This document shows, in pieces, positions 1 to 8,975 of a DNA stretch of 64,000 nucleotides (position 1 is the stretch's first letter; each line of letters opens with the position of its first letter). Made by a program: the position numbers and the translations under genes. Under the pieces are notes generated by a model that ran no database searches, had not been told where the DNA came from, and saw only the letters and a program-made list of their open reading frames with translations. This DNA comes from Scytonema sp035967975 (GTDB lineage: Bacteria; Cyanobacteriota; Cyanobacteriia; Cyanobacteriales; Nostocaceae), in contig JAWQFQ010000001.1 of assembly GCA_035967975.1 (NCBI GenBank), forward strand, positions 1-64,000, in the 5' to 3' direction.

Positions 1-7
1 CGACTTA

Positions 8-29
8 CCCCCATACATGAATGTAGGGG
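8..29. repeat. imperfect hairpin at window start
   Basis: A C-rich arm (CCCCATACAT) pairs imperfectly with ATGTAGGGG across a two-base loop. No T-run follows on either strand, so an intrinsic terminator is not supported. The layout resembles the hairpins at ends of IS200/IS605-type elements, but no transposase is visible here. Function unknown. Confidence 0.3.
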
Positions 30-148
30 CTTTCTCGTCGCGCATATTCCGGTAAATAGAATTTGGTAATCATTTATTTACCCTTGTGTAGGGTAGGCAT
101 TGCCCACCCTAAAAAAGTATTAACTTGCTCAACCTTCAGTTTAATACT

Positions 149-1606
149 TTAGCGACGAGCCAACGGGCTACGGCGGGGCCAAGGTCCCCAAATACAGAAT
201 GTGACACCGAGCCCCTGGGAGTTTACAAACAAAGTGTCACCCTCTGGAGAGAAGCAAGCACCAGCAAACTCGCTGTTATCAGGGCTACCTGTATCAGGTC
301 TGACTAGAGCATTACGTGCAAACTGATAAAGTTCGCCTTTTGCATTGACACCGACAACATATTGTTCGCCACCACCATCTTCGCAGAGGAAGAGGTCACC
401 AAAAGGAGCTACAGTAATGTTATCAGGTTCATCAAGAAGTTCTCCGCTTGGGGAAGCCTCGACAAGTAATGTGATTGTTTCCGCCTCAATGTCATAAACC
501 CAGACTTGACCATTACCGCGTTCATCATCAACAGCGGGTGGACCACCTTGAGTGGCGGTGAAATAAACTTTACCCTGATCGTACCAAGCACCTTCTCCTC
601 TATAGAAGATGGCGGCTCCCTTAGATTGAGCTTCTTTACGAACAGTATCTTCTGCAGGGTCAACATCTTCTATCCGCACCCACTCTACGGACATTGGTTT
701 ACCCACAGGAACTAAACTCAATGTACCGCCAAGGTTGGGATTATTAGATGTATTGATTGTGGGTTGACCCTTAATAACTAAAGCATAGAGTGTACCACCG
801 TGAACCAATTGTCCTGGTGCGGTTGGTCTACCAACAGCTGGTACAAATCGGTAAAAACAGCTATCTCCACGATCCTCAGTTTCGTAAATGTAGCCCGTCT
901 TTGGATCGACGGCGATCGCTTCATGGCTAAAGCGTCCCATAGCCTTCAAGGGTATGGGGTCTGCTAAACCAATTTCGGTACTAGCAGTAACTTCAAAATT
1001 ATAGCCGTGAGGCTTACCTGTGCTGCTGTTGCTAAAGGTTTCTTCACAGCTGATCCAACTTCCCCAAGGTGTCGGACCACCAGCACAGTTATTGATTGTT
1101 CCGGACAAGGACGCAAAGTGTTTTAACAATTCTCGATTCTGTCCTACGACAAGGGTTGTCGTACCACCTGCATCAATTTGGTCATATTTTTTCTCAGGTG
1201 GAGCAATAACTCCTCTGCGATCGCCAAACTCATTCTCTCTTTCATTTAATTCGTGGTTGCGAACCAAAATGACACTTCTTCCAGGACCAGGAAAAGTAGC
1301 CATACCATCATGGTCTCCAGGAACTGGATTACCATCACTCATGGTTTGACCAGTAATCGAGATAGCAGTGTAATTAAAGCCTGGTGGGAGTTCTAAAAGT
1401 GGAACATTCCTAAGATCGCCAATAACGGTGTGAGCTAAATCTGCCTGATTCAAAGGAAGCTTGCGTTGAAGAGGACCAAAGCCAGCTCCCTTAACCATTT
1501 CACCACGAGCAATTCTGGCATAGAAAGCCTCTAAGGGAGAAACCACTGTTACACCAGCAGCTGTTACCCCAGCTAGGGTCAAAAACCTACGTCGTGAGAA
1601 AGCCAC
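149..1606 (-). CDS. PhoX/DUF839-family protein, Tat-exported
   Basis: 485 aa. The N-terminus carries a twin-arginine signal (SRRRFLTLAG) followed by a hydrophobic stretch, so the folded protein is probably exported by Tat. The body has the features of the DUF839/PhoX beta-propeller family: EVTAS and SHEAIAVDPKTGYIYETED in the middle, and repeated propeller-like segments such as VAPFGDLFLCEDGGGEQY near the C-terminus. PhoX proteins are Ca/Fe-dependent alkaline phosphatases acting outside the cytoplasm, but many cyanobacterial DUF839 members have no tested activity, so phosphatase function is an inference. The start is fixed by the Tat motif directly after the ATG. It stands alone, with repeats on its 5' side. 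Confidence 0.85.
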   Translation of the reverse strand: MAFSRRRFLTLAGVTAAGVTVVSPLEAFYARIARGEMVKGAGFGPLQRKLPLNQADLAHTVIGDLRNVPLLELPPGFNYTAISITGQTMSDGNPVPGDHDGMATFPGPGRSVILVRNHELNERENEFGDRRGVIAPPEKKYDQIDAGGTTTLVVGQNRELLKHFASLSGTINNCAGGPTPWGSWISCEETFSNSSTGKPHGYNFEVTASTEIGLADPIPLKAMGRFSHEAIAVDPKTGYIYETEDRGDSCFYRFVPAVGRPTAPGQLVHGGTLYALVIKGQPTINTSNNPNLGGTLSLVPVGKPMSVEWVRIEDVDPAEDTVRKEAQSKGAAIFYRGEGAWYDQGKVYFTATQGGPPAVDDERGNGQVWVYDIEAETITLLVEASPSGELLDEPDNITVAPFGDLFLCEDGGGEQYVVGVNAKGELYQFARNALVRPDTGSPDNSEFAGACFSPEGDTLFVNSQGLGVTFCIWGPWPRRSPLARR

Positions 1607-1708
1607 TCTAAATTGATCTCCTGTTTACTTTCCTGACGTTAAAATGTATCAACTTATGTTTAACGTCACATGAAGAACCAGTTAATAAATAAGCATTTAC
1701 TTAGATAC

Positions 1709-1803
1709 ATATAGGACTCCTATTTGATTTTTGAAAAAAACTCGGTACACCTTAATATTGTAGAATCCCATTGCCTATTGCCTATTCCCTATTGCCTGCC
1801 TAC
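1709..1803 (+). repeat. dispersed repeat with heptamer tail, copy 1
   Basis: Begins TATAGGACTCCTATTTGATT, continues through GGTACACC and ends in a run of CCTATTG-type heptamers. The same order of motifs recurs at 14349-14471, so this is a dispersed intergenic repeat. The left end resembles the right arm of the inverted-repeat element at 42120-42221. Confidence 0.6.
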
Positions 1804-1835
1804 ACAAATCAGTTCACCAAATCAAACCGGATTCC

Positions 1836-1960
1836 TATAGCAGTCCTAGATGAAATGTAAAATCCTCGTAAAGTTCGCTAATAGCTAACGGCTAATTGCT
1901 TTCTTTACTATTAGCTGTGAGCAACCAAAATCTTTTTTACGAATCATTTAGGATTGCAAT
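1836..1960. repeat. MITE-like element, TATAGCA(A/G)TCCTA family, copy 1
   Basis: Terminal inverted repeats: TATAGCAGTCCTAGATGAAA on the left, and a right arm containing AATCATTTAGGATTGC. The middle holds a GCTAATAGCTAACGGCTAA-type repeat rather than the CCCGG hairpin found in copy 2 (42120-42221). It fills most of the gap between the PhoX-like gene and the glycosyltransferase remnant. Confidence 0.5.
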
Positions 1961-2015
1961 GAGGATTTCCGGAAATGTATTTTCCCCTACACCCCACACC
2001 CCATAACCTTTTCTG

Positions 2016-2290
2016 CTACTCCCAAGGTGTGCAGATGTTGACGTGTATTAGGTCGGGACGCAGGCGATGGAAAGTTTGCAGATGTGCAGTGAGACAAGGA
2101 ATACCTTCCTCGGTAATACCACCTGCGATGCTTGCGGTCTAGAGTGTGCAATTGTATCGACAACCACTTGGCAAGTACCGACCACTGTAATATCAATATC
2201 TTGCGACACATTTGTTACTAAATGTTTGAGGCTAATCTCCGCATCTTCAATTCCAGCAGCGTTGGTATAGATAAGAATACGTATAACCAC
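2016..2290 (-). pseudogene. glycosyltransferase family 4-like N-terminal remnant, frameshifted
   Basis: The first frame starts MVIRILIYTNAAGIEDAEIS and reads through VVGTCQVVVDTIAHSRPQAS, the style of a GT4 N-terminal Rossmann half. It then loses sense. In another frame the same DNA continues as HLQTFHRLRPDLIHVNICTP followed by WE and a stop (positions 2016-2080), which is the expected next strand of a GT4 fold. A frameshift near 2085-2110 and loss of the whole C-terminal half make this a pseudogene. The family call is from motif style only. Confidence 0.55.
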
Positions 2291-2397
2291 AAAAATATAT
2301 GTAAAGGATTTTAAACAAATCTACCGTAAGGAGATTTAGACTCAAAAGCTATCCCAATTAAACTTTCAATGCAACCTCTTTTTTTATGTAAGTTTTT

Positions 2398-3696
2398 ATG
2401 GTTGATGTTTATATTCTTGACCTGCTTGTGATTGGGTTACTCCTGCTGTTTGTCACTTTACTATCTGGGTGGATTTCACGCTTACCCCTTTCTTTTTCCA
2501 TCATCTATCTATTGGTAGGTATTATTTTAGGTCCCTATTTCCTTAGGCTGATAAATTTACGTGGTACAGGAGTTTTTAATGCTGAAGTCTTAGAAAGGCT
2601 CACAGAATTTGTTGTCATTACTTCTGTCTTCAACTGCGGTTTAAAAATTGTGCGTCCACTCGGACTAAGGGGTTGGGATATTACGATACGGCTGATAGGC
2701 TTTTTGATGCCATTTTCCATTTTTGGAATTGCTATTGTAGGTAAATTACTTTTAGGTATGGATTGGGGAGGAGCAATTTTATTGGGAGCCATTCTTGCAC
2801 CAACTGACCCTGTATTGGCTTCAGAAGTGCAATTAAATGATATTAACGACCAGGATGAGTTACGGTTTGGCTTAACATCAGAAGGCGGTTTAAATGATGC
2901 TTTAGCCTTTCCTTTCGTATATTTTGGTCTTCATGCAATCAAAGACAGCAATTGGGATAACTGGATTAAACAATGGGTTGCAGTTGATTTAATTTGGGCG
3001 ATCGCCGCTGGAATTGTCATGGGAATTATCGTTGCCAAAATCATTGTTTGGATTGATAAACAAATCCAGAAACGCCGTCCTGCTGACGCATTAATGGAAG
3101 ATTTTATTGCTCTAGCAACAATTCTTCTCACTTATTCCCTAACAGAAATTATCAATGGATATGGATTTCTTGCTGTATTTGTTGCCGGATTGATTATGCA
3201 AAAAAGCTACAGAAATCTAGAAAAATCAATGGCTCAATTGGAGTTTATAGAGCGGATTGAAAAACTTTCAGAAGTCGGGACGATTTTATTTTTAGGTTCA
3301 ATTCTATTATGGAAACCAATGATATCCTATGCTATCCAATCTCTTTTAATCATAGTATCATTACTTTTTCTGATTAGACCTGTAGGAGCGTGGCTCAGTA
3401 CAATTGGTAAACCACCCATATATCCAGATCGTCATAAATTACATCCGGGAACCCGCTTGTTATTCGGTTGGTTTGGTATTCGTGGTGTTGGTTCTCTTTA
3501 TTATCTCGCCTACGCATTTGGTAACGGTTTAAATAATAGACTTGGGGAGCAAATTGCTTGGATTACATACACGACCATAGTTGTTTCTGTCATTCTACAT
3601 GGAATTAGTGCCACTCCCCTCATGAATTGGTATGAGCACCGCCTTTCACCAAAACCTAAAACCTCTCCCCCAGCCACAGTAGATGAATTTGAGTAA
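2398..3696 (+). CDS. Na+/H+ antiporter, CPA1 (NhaP-type) family
   Basis: 432 aa with about 11-12 predicted membrane helices. CPA1 hallmarks are visible: LGAILAPTDPVLASEV (the conserved TDPV helix with the ion-binding Asp), SEGGLNDALAFPFV (the ND-type helix), and GWFGIRGVGSLYYLAYAF near the C-terminus. The role is exchange of cytoplasmic Na+ (or K+) for H+ at the plasma membrane in pH and salt homeostasis. The C-terminal tail is short and polar, with no regulatory CBS or RCK domain. It is a single gene convergent with the next one; a hairpin at 3711-3730 lies between them. Start ATG at 2398; no strong Shine-Dalgarno is evident. Confidence 0.9.
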   Translation: MVDVYILDLLVIGLLLLFVTLLSGWISRLPLSFSIIYLLVGIILGPYFLRLINLRGTGVFNAEVLERLTEFVVITSVFNCGLKIVRPLGLRGWDITIRLIGFLMPFSIFGIAIVGKLLLGMDWGGAILLGAILAPTDPVLASEVQLNDINDQDELRFGLTSEGGLNDALAFPFVYFGLHAIKDSNWDNWIKQWVAVDLIWAIAAGIVMGIIVAKIIVWIDKQIQKRRPADALMEDFIALATILLTYSLTEIINGYGFLAVFVAGLIMQKSYRNLEKSMAQLEFIERIEKLSEVGTILFLGSILLWKPMISYAIQSLLIIVSLLFLIRPVGAWLSTIGKPPIYPDRHKLHPGTRLLFGWFGIRGVGSLYYLAYAFGNGLNNRLGEQIAWITYTTIVVSVILHGISATPLMNWYEHRLSPKPKTSPPATVDEFE

Positions 3697-3710
3697 AGTC
3701 AGGGGTGTAG

Positions 3711-3730
3711 GGGCGAACGGTTGTTCGCCC
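3711..3730. terminator. perfect hairpin between convergent genes
   Basis: GGGCGAAC, a four-base loop, then GTTCGCCC. It lies between the convergent antiporter gene and the 3797-4156 gene, so it could stop transcription from both sides. There is no T-run. The same GGGGCGAACGGTTGTTCGCC motif is a known style of dispersed cyanobacterial repeat, so it may simply be a repeat. Confidence 0.35.
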
Positions 3731-3796
3731 TAACAGTGGGGAGTGTAGGGAATAGCGAAAGAAATGATTCTTTTTCTCCCCTACATCCCTACACCC

Positions 3797-4156
3797 CTAC
3801 TTCCCTGTGACTGTATCAATTAATTCTTTAGCTTTCTCACCCAGAGTTGGCTGAGCATTTTCTTCTTCAACGTTTCTTTCGTAAGCTTTTTCCATGGTTT
3901 GTAGGCTTTGAGAATCTTTGACTGCTTGTTGGTAAGCCTCTTGTCGGTCTTCTTCTCGAATACCAGCTCCTTCGCTATATTCATAAGCGCGGTCAATCTT
4001 CTCTTCTGGTGTGAGTTGTTGAGATGGGTATGTTACAGCATAACTAGGTTGCTGAACAAAAAAAAATACACCTGACAGACTGATGAAAAGTATTAAACCC
4101 AGGACAACAATGCTTTGGTGTAATGCCTTATTTAAAATTGCTAAAATGAGTCGCAT
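3797..4156 (-). CDS. small membrane-anchored protein, uncharacterised
   Basis: 119 aa from the preferred start. Residues about 11-33 form one hydrophobic helix (IVVLGLILFISLSGVFFFVQ) ending in a possible signal-peptidase site (SYA-VTY). The rest is a charged helical domain (EEKIDRAYEYSEGAGIREED, later GEKAKELIDTVTGK). The ATG at 4156 is preferred over the one at 4171 because GGAGGG sits about 7 bases upstream of it. The charged, secreted or anchored domain is typical of small cyanobacterial envelope or thylakoid proteins of unknown function. I recognise no family. Confidence 0.7.
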   Translation of the reverse strand: MRLILAILNKALHQSIVVLGLILFISLSGVFFFVQQPSYAVTYPSQQLTPEEKIDRAYEYSEGAGIREEDRQEAYQQAVKDSQSLQTMEKAYERNVEEENAQPTLGEKAKELIDTVTGK

Positions 4157-4449
4157 ACCACAACCCTCCATGTTAAATTTGTGAACTTTTGTTAAGCTTT
4201 AGTGAGCGTTCAGCTTTTAGCCCTCAGCTATCAGCTTTTCTAAGCTAGGTCGGTATTTAATGAGACTAAGATAAACACCGTGACAACGCTTGAAAAATAC
4301 GTTTCAAAGCTGATTGCTGACGGCTAATAGCTGAACTCTTACAAATTCCATCGGAATCTTACATATTTATTTACAACTTTGACTTCTGCCATAAGATACA
4401 AACAGGGTTGCTAATGGCTAATTGTTAATTGTTAATGGTAGTGTCATAA

Positions 4450-5553
4450 TTAACAATCGGGCATTAACCACTCATGATGAATTTTAATTCCTCGGCTTTG
4501 CATGGATTCTTCAAATAAGTCAGTTGGTAGTGCTTCTTCCACTGGAGTCACACCGGGATGTTTCAGCTTACCATCAAGCAACAACTGGGCTAAACTACCT
4601 GTACCGCAACCAGAAGCTACTGCTGTGTTCTCATGCACTAAGGTAGAACAGAAAATCGCTGTTTTTCCATCTTTTTGTCCAGTGATTTGCGATCGCACTG
4701 TGACACCAATACCACTGAAGCGATTGGTGAAATCGGTCATAGTATGACTAACATGAGCTAAAAACTCAATAGCATTGCGCTGCTGCATTAATGGTTTGGG
4801 AAAAATATGAGCAGCTATCCAAGTTAAGTGATTGTAAAAATCAGGAACCGAACCAAATTTAGTAATAACAGTTTTAACTGATGGGAAGGCGTGGGGTAAT
4901 GTGAAGGTTTCTGGCATATCAAACCAGTATACTCCACTGCGACCATAGGGAGGTGGAAATTGAATGTTTTCACGCTGGCTGTAAGGCTTTACTGTCTGCC
5001 ATTTGCCATCTATCCATGCTTGAAAAGGTTTTTGCAAACCTAAAAAAGTTGTCCGCATAACTGTCACACCAGCACCACCGGAACCAGAGACTAAATAACT
5101 TAAATGAATTTTTTCCGCTTCGTCAAATTGCTCAATCCCTTCACGTACCATACTATTAGAAACACCGGGAAATATACCCGTGTTTACAATTGCCGTAACT
5201 CCCGCAGCTACAGCATTATCATGATATTTTAGAGCTTTACTGGTAAACGAACGGTGGTCGCTGACATCTAAATAATTAACTCCATTTTCAATACAGAGTT
5301 TGAGAACACTGGCGTCGCGGTAGTGAAATGGACCTGCACAGTGGATAACTAAGTCGGAAGATGCGATCGCCTCCCTCAGTTTTTCCGTGTCTGCTAAATC
5401 CAATATTAAATATTGGACTCGCGGATTGTTTGTTCTGCGATCGCTCGTGCGACCAGTAATAGTAACTTGTGCTTGTGTATGGCTGAGAATATCTTGGGCT
5501 ACACTACTACCAATCCGTCCCCGCCCTCCAAGAATTAAAACCCGATTTGTCAT
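4450..5553 (-). CDS. saccharopine dehydrogenase-like NAD(P)-binding protein
   Basis: 367 aa. The N-terminus is a Rossmann fold (RVLILGGRGRIGSSVAQDIL) with the GGxGxIG dinucleotide loop, followed by ITGRT as the ribose-binding end of strand 2. Middle segments LVIHCAGPFHYRD and NYLDVSDHRSFT match the saccharopine dehydrogenase NADP-binding family (Sacchrp_dh_NADP), which also covers enoyl-reductase-like membrane-associated proteins. The substrate cannot be deduced. The length is usual for the family. The gene is monocistronic, flanked by GCTGATGGCTAATAGCTGA-type intergenic repeats. Confidence 0.8.
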   Translation of the reverse strand: MTNRVLILGGRGRIGSSVAQDILSHTQAQVTITGRTSDRRTNNPRVQYLILDLADTEKLREAIASSDLVIHCAGPFHYRDASVLKLCIENGVNYLDVSDHRSFTSKALKYHDNAVAAGVTAIVNTGIFPGVSNSMVREGIEQFDEAEKIHLSYLVSGSGGAGVTVMRTTFLGLQKPFQAWIDGKWQTVKPYSQRENIQFPPPYGRSGVYWFDMPETFTLPHAFPSVKTVITKFGSVPDFYNHLTWIAAHIFPKPLMQQRNAIEFLAHVSHTMTDFTNRFSGIGVTVRSQITGQKDGKTAIFCSTLVHENTAVASGCGTGSLAQLLLDGKLKHPGVTPVEEALPTDLFEESMQSRGIKIHHEWLMPDC

Positions 5554-5650
5554 TGTGCAGCAATTGACAACAGCTTTATCATTACATCAAGTTTTGGATA
5601 TCTTTGTCATCAGCTGTGAGTAAGAACTATTTATTTTAAGCTATCAGCCT

Positions 5651-5737
5651 TCAGCTAAAAGAGCGGCGTTGCTGATGGCTGAGTGCCTCTAGTCCATTAT
5701 GACCTGCGCCAATTATTACAACATCATATGCTTCCAT
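5651..5737 (-). pseudogene. FAD-dependent oxidoreductase (phytoene dehydrogenase/CrtO type) N-terminal stub
   Basis: A 28-codon ORF starts MEAYDVVIIGAGHNGLEAL. The IIGAGHNGL motif is the FAD-binding loop of phytoene-dehydrogenase-like or beta-carotene-ketolase-like proteins, which normally run to 500 or more residues. After this motif the reading frame enters an AGCTGAAGGCTGATAGCT-type intergenic repeat and stops. The gene has evidently been cut off at that repeat, leaving its start and presumably its promoter region (5738-5967). Confidence 0.6.
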
Positions 5738-5967
5738 AAGTGTAACTTTGTTAATAAAGTATCTTGCCAGATATGAGAAAGTAGTTAAGAAATATGACTC
5801 TTTCGGGAGTTTTGACTCTTTTCCACCTATTGGAAGAAGATTGGTGATTTTTTGTATTATGTAGCTCTGTATACGGAAAATATTAACAAAACATCTTTCT
5901 TCTGAACGTTGTCGGTGAATGATAAAGAAGTTTATTTTGCACTCATCACTAACTTAAGAGGTAACCA

Positions 5968-6195
5968 ATGCTTCAAAAAGCCCCTTTAGAGCATGAGTGT
6001 TTTCGCGTAATAGCAAGAAATATTGAAGATGGAACTTACTTTGTCGGTTGTATTAAACCATCTGCAGTTGAGCCAGAAGACTTTTGTTGGTGTGCTACAA
6101 ATCAACCATTGAATGTAGGACAGTTAATACATGGGTATTTATTTAACTCTTTAGAGTCTAATAAGATACCGTTGCTTTTGATTATGTGTAATTAA
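5968..6195 (+). CDS. small hypothetical protein
   Basis: 75 aa, start ATG with AAGAGG about 6 bases upstream, which is a good ribosome binding site. The sequence reads as a compact globular domain with FRVIARNIEDGTYFVGCIKP at residues 12-31, an acidic Cys/Trp-rich turn (EDFCWCATN) and an amphipathic end. I recognise no family. The good ribosome binding site and ordinary codon use support a real gene. It is convergent with the MATE gene. Confidence 0.5.
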   Translation: MLQKAPLEHECFRVIARNIEDGTYFVGCIKPSAVEPEDFCWCATNQPLNVGQLIHGYLFNSLESNKIPLLLIMCN

Positions 6196-6242
6196 ATAGG
6201 GTTTGCTGAGATATCAGGGCGCTTATACTTTCTGGCGAATGC

Positions 6243-7631
6243 TTAGGGTATTGGAGATGGATTGGGTTTTTGTCGCCAAGCATTAATTGTATGAAATCGC
6301 CACGTCAAAACCCCAGCCGCTACAGCAAGAGCGATCGCCAGTCCCCACCAGAGTCCAACACCGCCAAAGCCTAATAAGAAACCCAAAGCATAACCACCGA
6401 TTAAGCCCATTCCCCAGTAGGCGAAAATGCCAATAAATAGGGGGATTCGAGTATCTTTTAATCCTCGTAGCGCACCTACTGCACTGACTTGAATACCATC
6501 TACAATTTGAAACATTGCTGCTACACCCAAAAGAGTTTTTGCCAAGCTGACGACAGGTGCATTTTTTGGCTCGGTAGTATCGATATAAAGTGACACTATC
6601 TTCTCTGGAAATATCCAGAATAAGATCCCCATTATTGCCATAAACCCACCAGCTATACTAATACCCACAAAACCCGCCAATCGCGCTCCTTGGGGGTTCT
6701 CTTGTCCCATCAATTGTCCAACTCGGATTGTCGTTGCAAACGAAATACCAAGCGGAATCATGAAGGTTAAAATTGTTGTTTGAAAGGCAATTTGGTGCGC
6801 TGCTAGTGTGATTGTTCCCAACTGCCCCATTAAAAATGTAACAACTGTAAAGAATCCACCTTCTGTTGCTGTTAGTATGCCTATAGGCACTCCAACTTTT
6901 ACCAGTTCTCTAAATATTTTGCTTTCAAACTGATGTAAATTAGAAAAAATATTATAAATCAAAAGCTGATTTTGCCAAAGAATGTAAATTGCTAAAGCAG
7001 CAAACATTCCCCAAAAAGATAGCGCACTTGCCAAACCAATTCCTGCTAATCCCAAGGCGGGAAATCCAAATTTGCCAAACATGAGGATATAATTGCCTGC
7101 AATGTTAAACAAGGTTCCAGCCACAATAGTCACAATAACAGGACGAGGTTTTGAAATCGCTGAGACAAAACTTCTCAATACCGCAAAGCCTAATGATGGA
7201 AAATAACCCCATGCGATCGCTTTCAGGTATCCCTCTGCTAATGCAACAGTTTCCGGGTTTTGTCCTAGTAAGCGCAGTAACAATCCACCATGCCAAATTA
7301 GTAATGTCACTGGAACCGCCAAAATAACTGATAACCACAAGCCCTGTCGTACCACTTTACCAACCTGCGCGACTTGTCCGGCTCCATAGGCTTCTGCGGT
7401 TAGGGGACTAACAGCTGAAACGATTCCAGTACCAACATACGTCATCAAATGAAATGTAGCAGAACCTAAGGCCCCACCTGCAATCACCTGACTTCCCAGA
7501 ATGCCCATCATTACAGTGTCCACAAACGTTGTAGCAGATTGAGATAATTGCGCTCCAGCTAAAGGAACAGCCAGAAGCAGACACTCTTTAATTTCAGTAA
7601 AGACCCTGGATTTTGATATTGCGTCAAACAT
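6243..7631 (-). CDS. MATE family multidrug/sodium efflux transporter (NorM-like)
   Basis: 462 aa with about 12 hydrophobic helices in two pseudo-repeats. MATE signatures include LLAVPLAGAQLSQSATTFVD in helix 1, VSPLTAEAYGAGQVAQVG after helix 2, and GALRGLKDTRIPLFIG in the second half, the typical LRGxxDTRxP loop. It likely exports cationic drugs or metabolites in exchange for Na+ or H+ at the plasma membrane. The length is usual. It is a single gene transcribed from the AT-rich gap at 7632-7893. Confidence 0.92.
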   Translation of the reverse strand: MFDAISKSRVFTEIKECLLLAVPLAGAQLSQSATTFVDTVMMGILGSQVIAGGALGSATFHLMTYVGTGIVSAVSPLTAEAYGAGQVAQVGKVVRQGLWLSVILAVPVTLLIWHGGLLLRLLGQNPETVALAEGYLKAIAWGYFPSLGFAVLRSFVSAISKPRPVIVTIVAGTLFNIAGNYILMFGKFGFPALGLAGIGLASALSFWGMFAALAIYILWQNQLLIYNIFSNLHQFESKIFRELVKVGVPIGILTATEGGFFTVVTFLMGQLGTITLAAHQIAFQTTILTFMIPLGISFATTIRVGQLMGQENPQGARLAGFVGISIAGGFMAIMGILFWIFPEKIVSLYIDTTEPKNAPVVSLAKTLLGVAAMFQIVDGIQVSAVGALRGLKDTRIPLFIGIFAYWGMGLIGGYALGFLLGFGGVGLWWGLAIALAVAAGVLTWRFHTINAWRQKPNPSPIP

Positions 7632-7893
7632 ACCTATGAATCACGGAAGCTCACCGTGATAAATGACTCTTTCTTAAGAGTACTCATAATGAGTACGAGT
7701 TAACAAAACATGATTTTTGTAGTATTGTAGTATAAAAAGCATGAATAATAGAATGTTTTTGGTAAATCAGTCACGTCGCATTAAATTGACCACTGATACG
7801 TACATAAACTGGAAACTTTGCCAAAAGCATCACCCAATCGAGCTATGATCAGGAGATAATACAAAACCTAAAAAGAATCCTAATTGACAATTA

Positions 7894-8743
7894 ATGTCCT
7901 TTGATAACCTGTGCAAACTGCTATCAGAAAAACATCCCATTGACGAAAGCTACTTGGGTGTTGGGTACACCGCAAACTACTGTCACAGTTCTAAAAACAG
8001 AACTCAGTATTGAGCCAATTCGTGCTGATTATGTCACTTTTTTACAACTAGAAGGGCGGATTCTACACCTGGAATTTCAAACCACACTAGAATCCAAACC
8101 ACCCCTGCCCTTGCGAATGTTAGATTACTGGGTGCGTTTACATCGGTTGTATCGTTTACCAATTACGCAAGTGGTGGTGCTATTGTTAGCTCCGCCACCA
8201 GACACGGTGATTGAAACAGCCTTTCGTCTGGAAACCACCTATCACGAATATCGAGTGATTCGGATGTGGGAGGAAAATCCACAAGTGTTCCTGAATCAGC
8301 CAAGTTTGTTACCATTAGCACCACTAGCAGCCACCACACAACCCCAAATCTTGCTGCAACGAGTTGTCGAACAAGTTGATCGACTCGAACCAGAACAAAG
8401 ACCAGAAATTTCAGCTTACACTCAAATCTTAGCAGGGTTAAAATACGATAAGGACTTGATTCGACGGTTATTTCGGGAGGGTATGATGCGTGAGTCAGTC
8501 ATTTATCAAGAAATTCTGGCTGAAGGCGAACAACGCGGCGAACAACGCGGCGAACAACGCGGCGAACAACGAGAACGAGCACTGATTCTCCGACAGCTAA
8601 ATAGACGAGTGGGAGAATTACCACAACAGGTGCGCTCGCGCCTTGAAACTCTCTCACTCGAACAATTAGAAAATCTCGGTGAAGCTTTGTTAGATTTTCA
8701 AGCTCTCTCAGATTTAGAAACCTGGTTGAGTACATTCAATTAG
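7894..8743 (+). pseudogene. DUF4351/Rpn-type nuclease family protein, 5' frameshift
   Basis: The family normally begins MSFDNLCKLLSE..., running into ATWVLGTPQT. Here the ATG at 7894 gives MSFDNLCKLLSEKHP, then slips out of frame; the main 280-codon frame resumes at about 7940 with ATWVLGTPQTTVTVLK. One inserted base (or two deleted) near 7936-7945 separates them, so the gene is broken unless rescued by the TTG at 7901 or unless it is a sequencing error. The rest looks intact: LHLEFQTTLESKPPLPLRML is the nuclease-like core, followed by a C-terminal DUF4351-like helix pair (LNRRVGELPQQVRSRLETLS). A 12-base repeat unit encodes EQRG about four times at 8527-8572. Members are related to recombination-promoting nucleases; a cellular role is unknown. 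Confidence 0.75.
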
Positions 8744-8838
8744 TGCTATTGAGCCGATGGATTGAAAGTTGTGTTTTCAACACCTACTCCCGGTACAATA
8801 ACTTTTCAATCACCTAAACCTATCGGCTCCAACCAATG

Positions 8839-8965
8839 CTAGAGCGCTGGTACAGTATTGACTCGTTGGGCTAAAAAACCCGGAATAGTCGCCCTTAAAG
8901 ACTGATTTTTCGTTTACCATCCGCGAAGAAACCGGGTTTTTAGGATTTCTGTATCGGCGCTCTAG
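8839..8965. repeat. MITE-like element, CTAGAGCGC family, copy 1
   Basis: 127 bp with terminal inverted repeats: CTAGAGCGCTGGTACAG on the left and CTGTATCGGCGCTCTAG on the right. Inside are AAAAAACCCGG and GAAACCGGGTTTTT arms that form a second hairpin. A second copy lies at 41686-41813 with the same ends. No coding capacity. Confidence 0.75.
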
Positions 8966-8975
8966 AAGCATAGGT

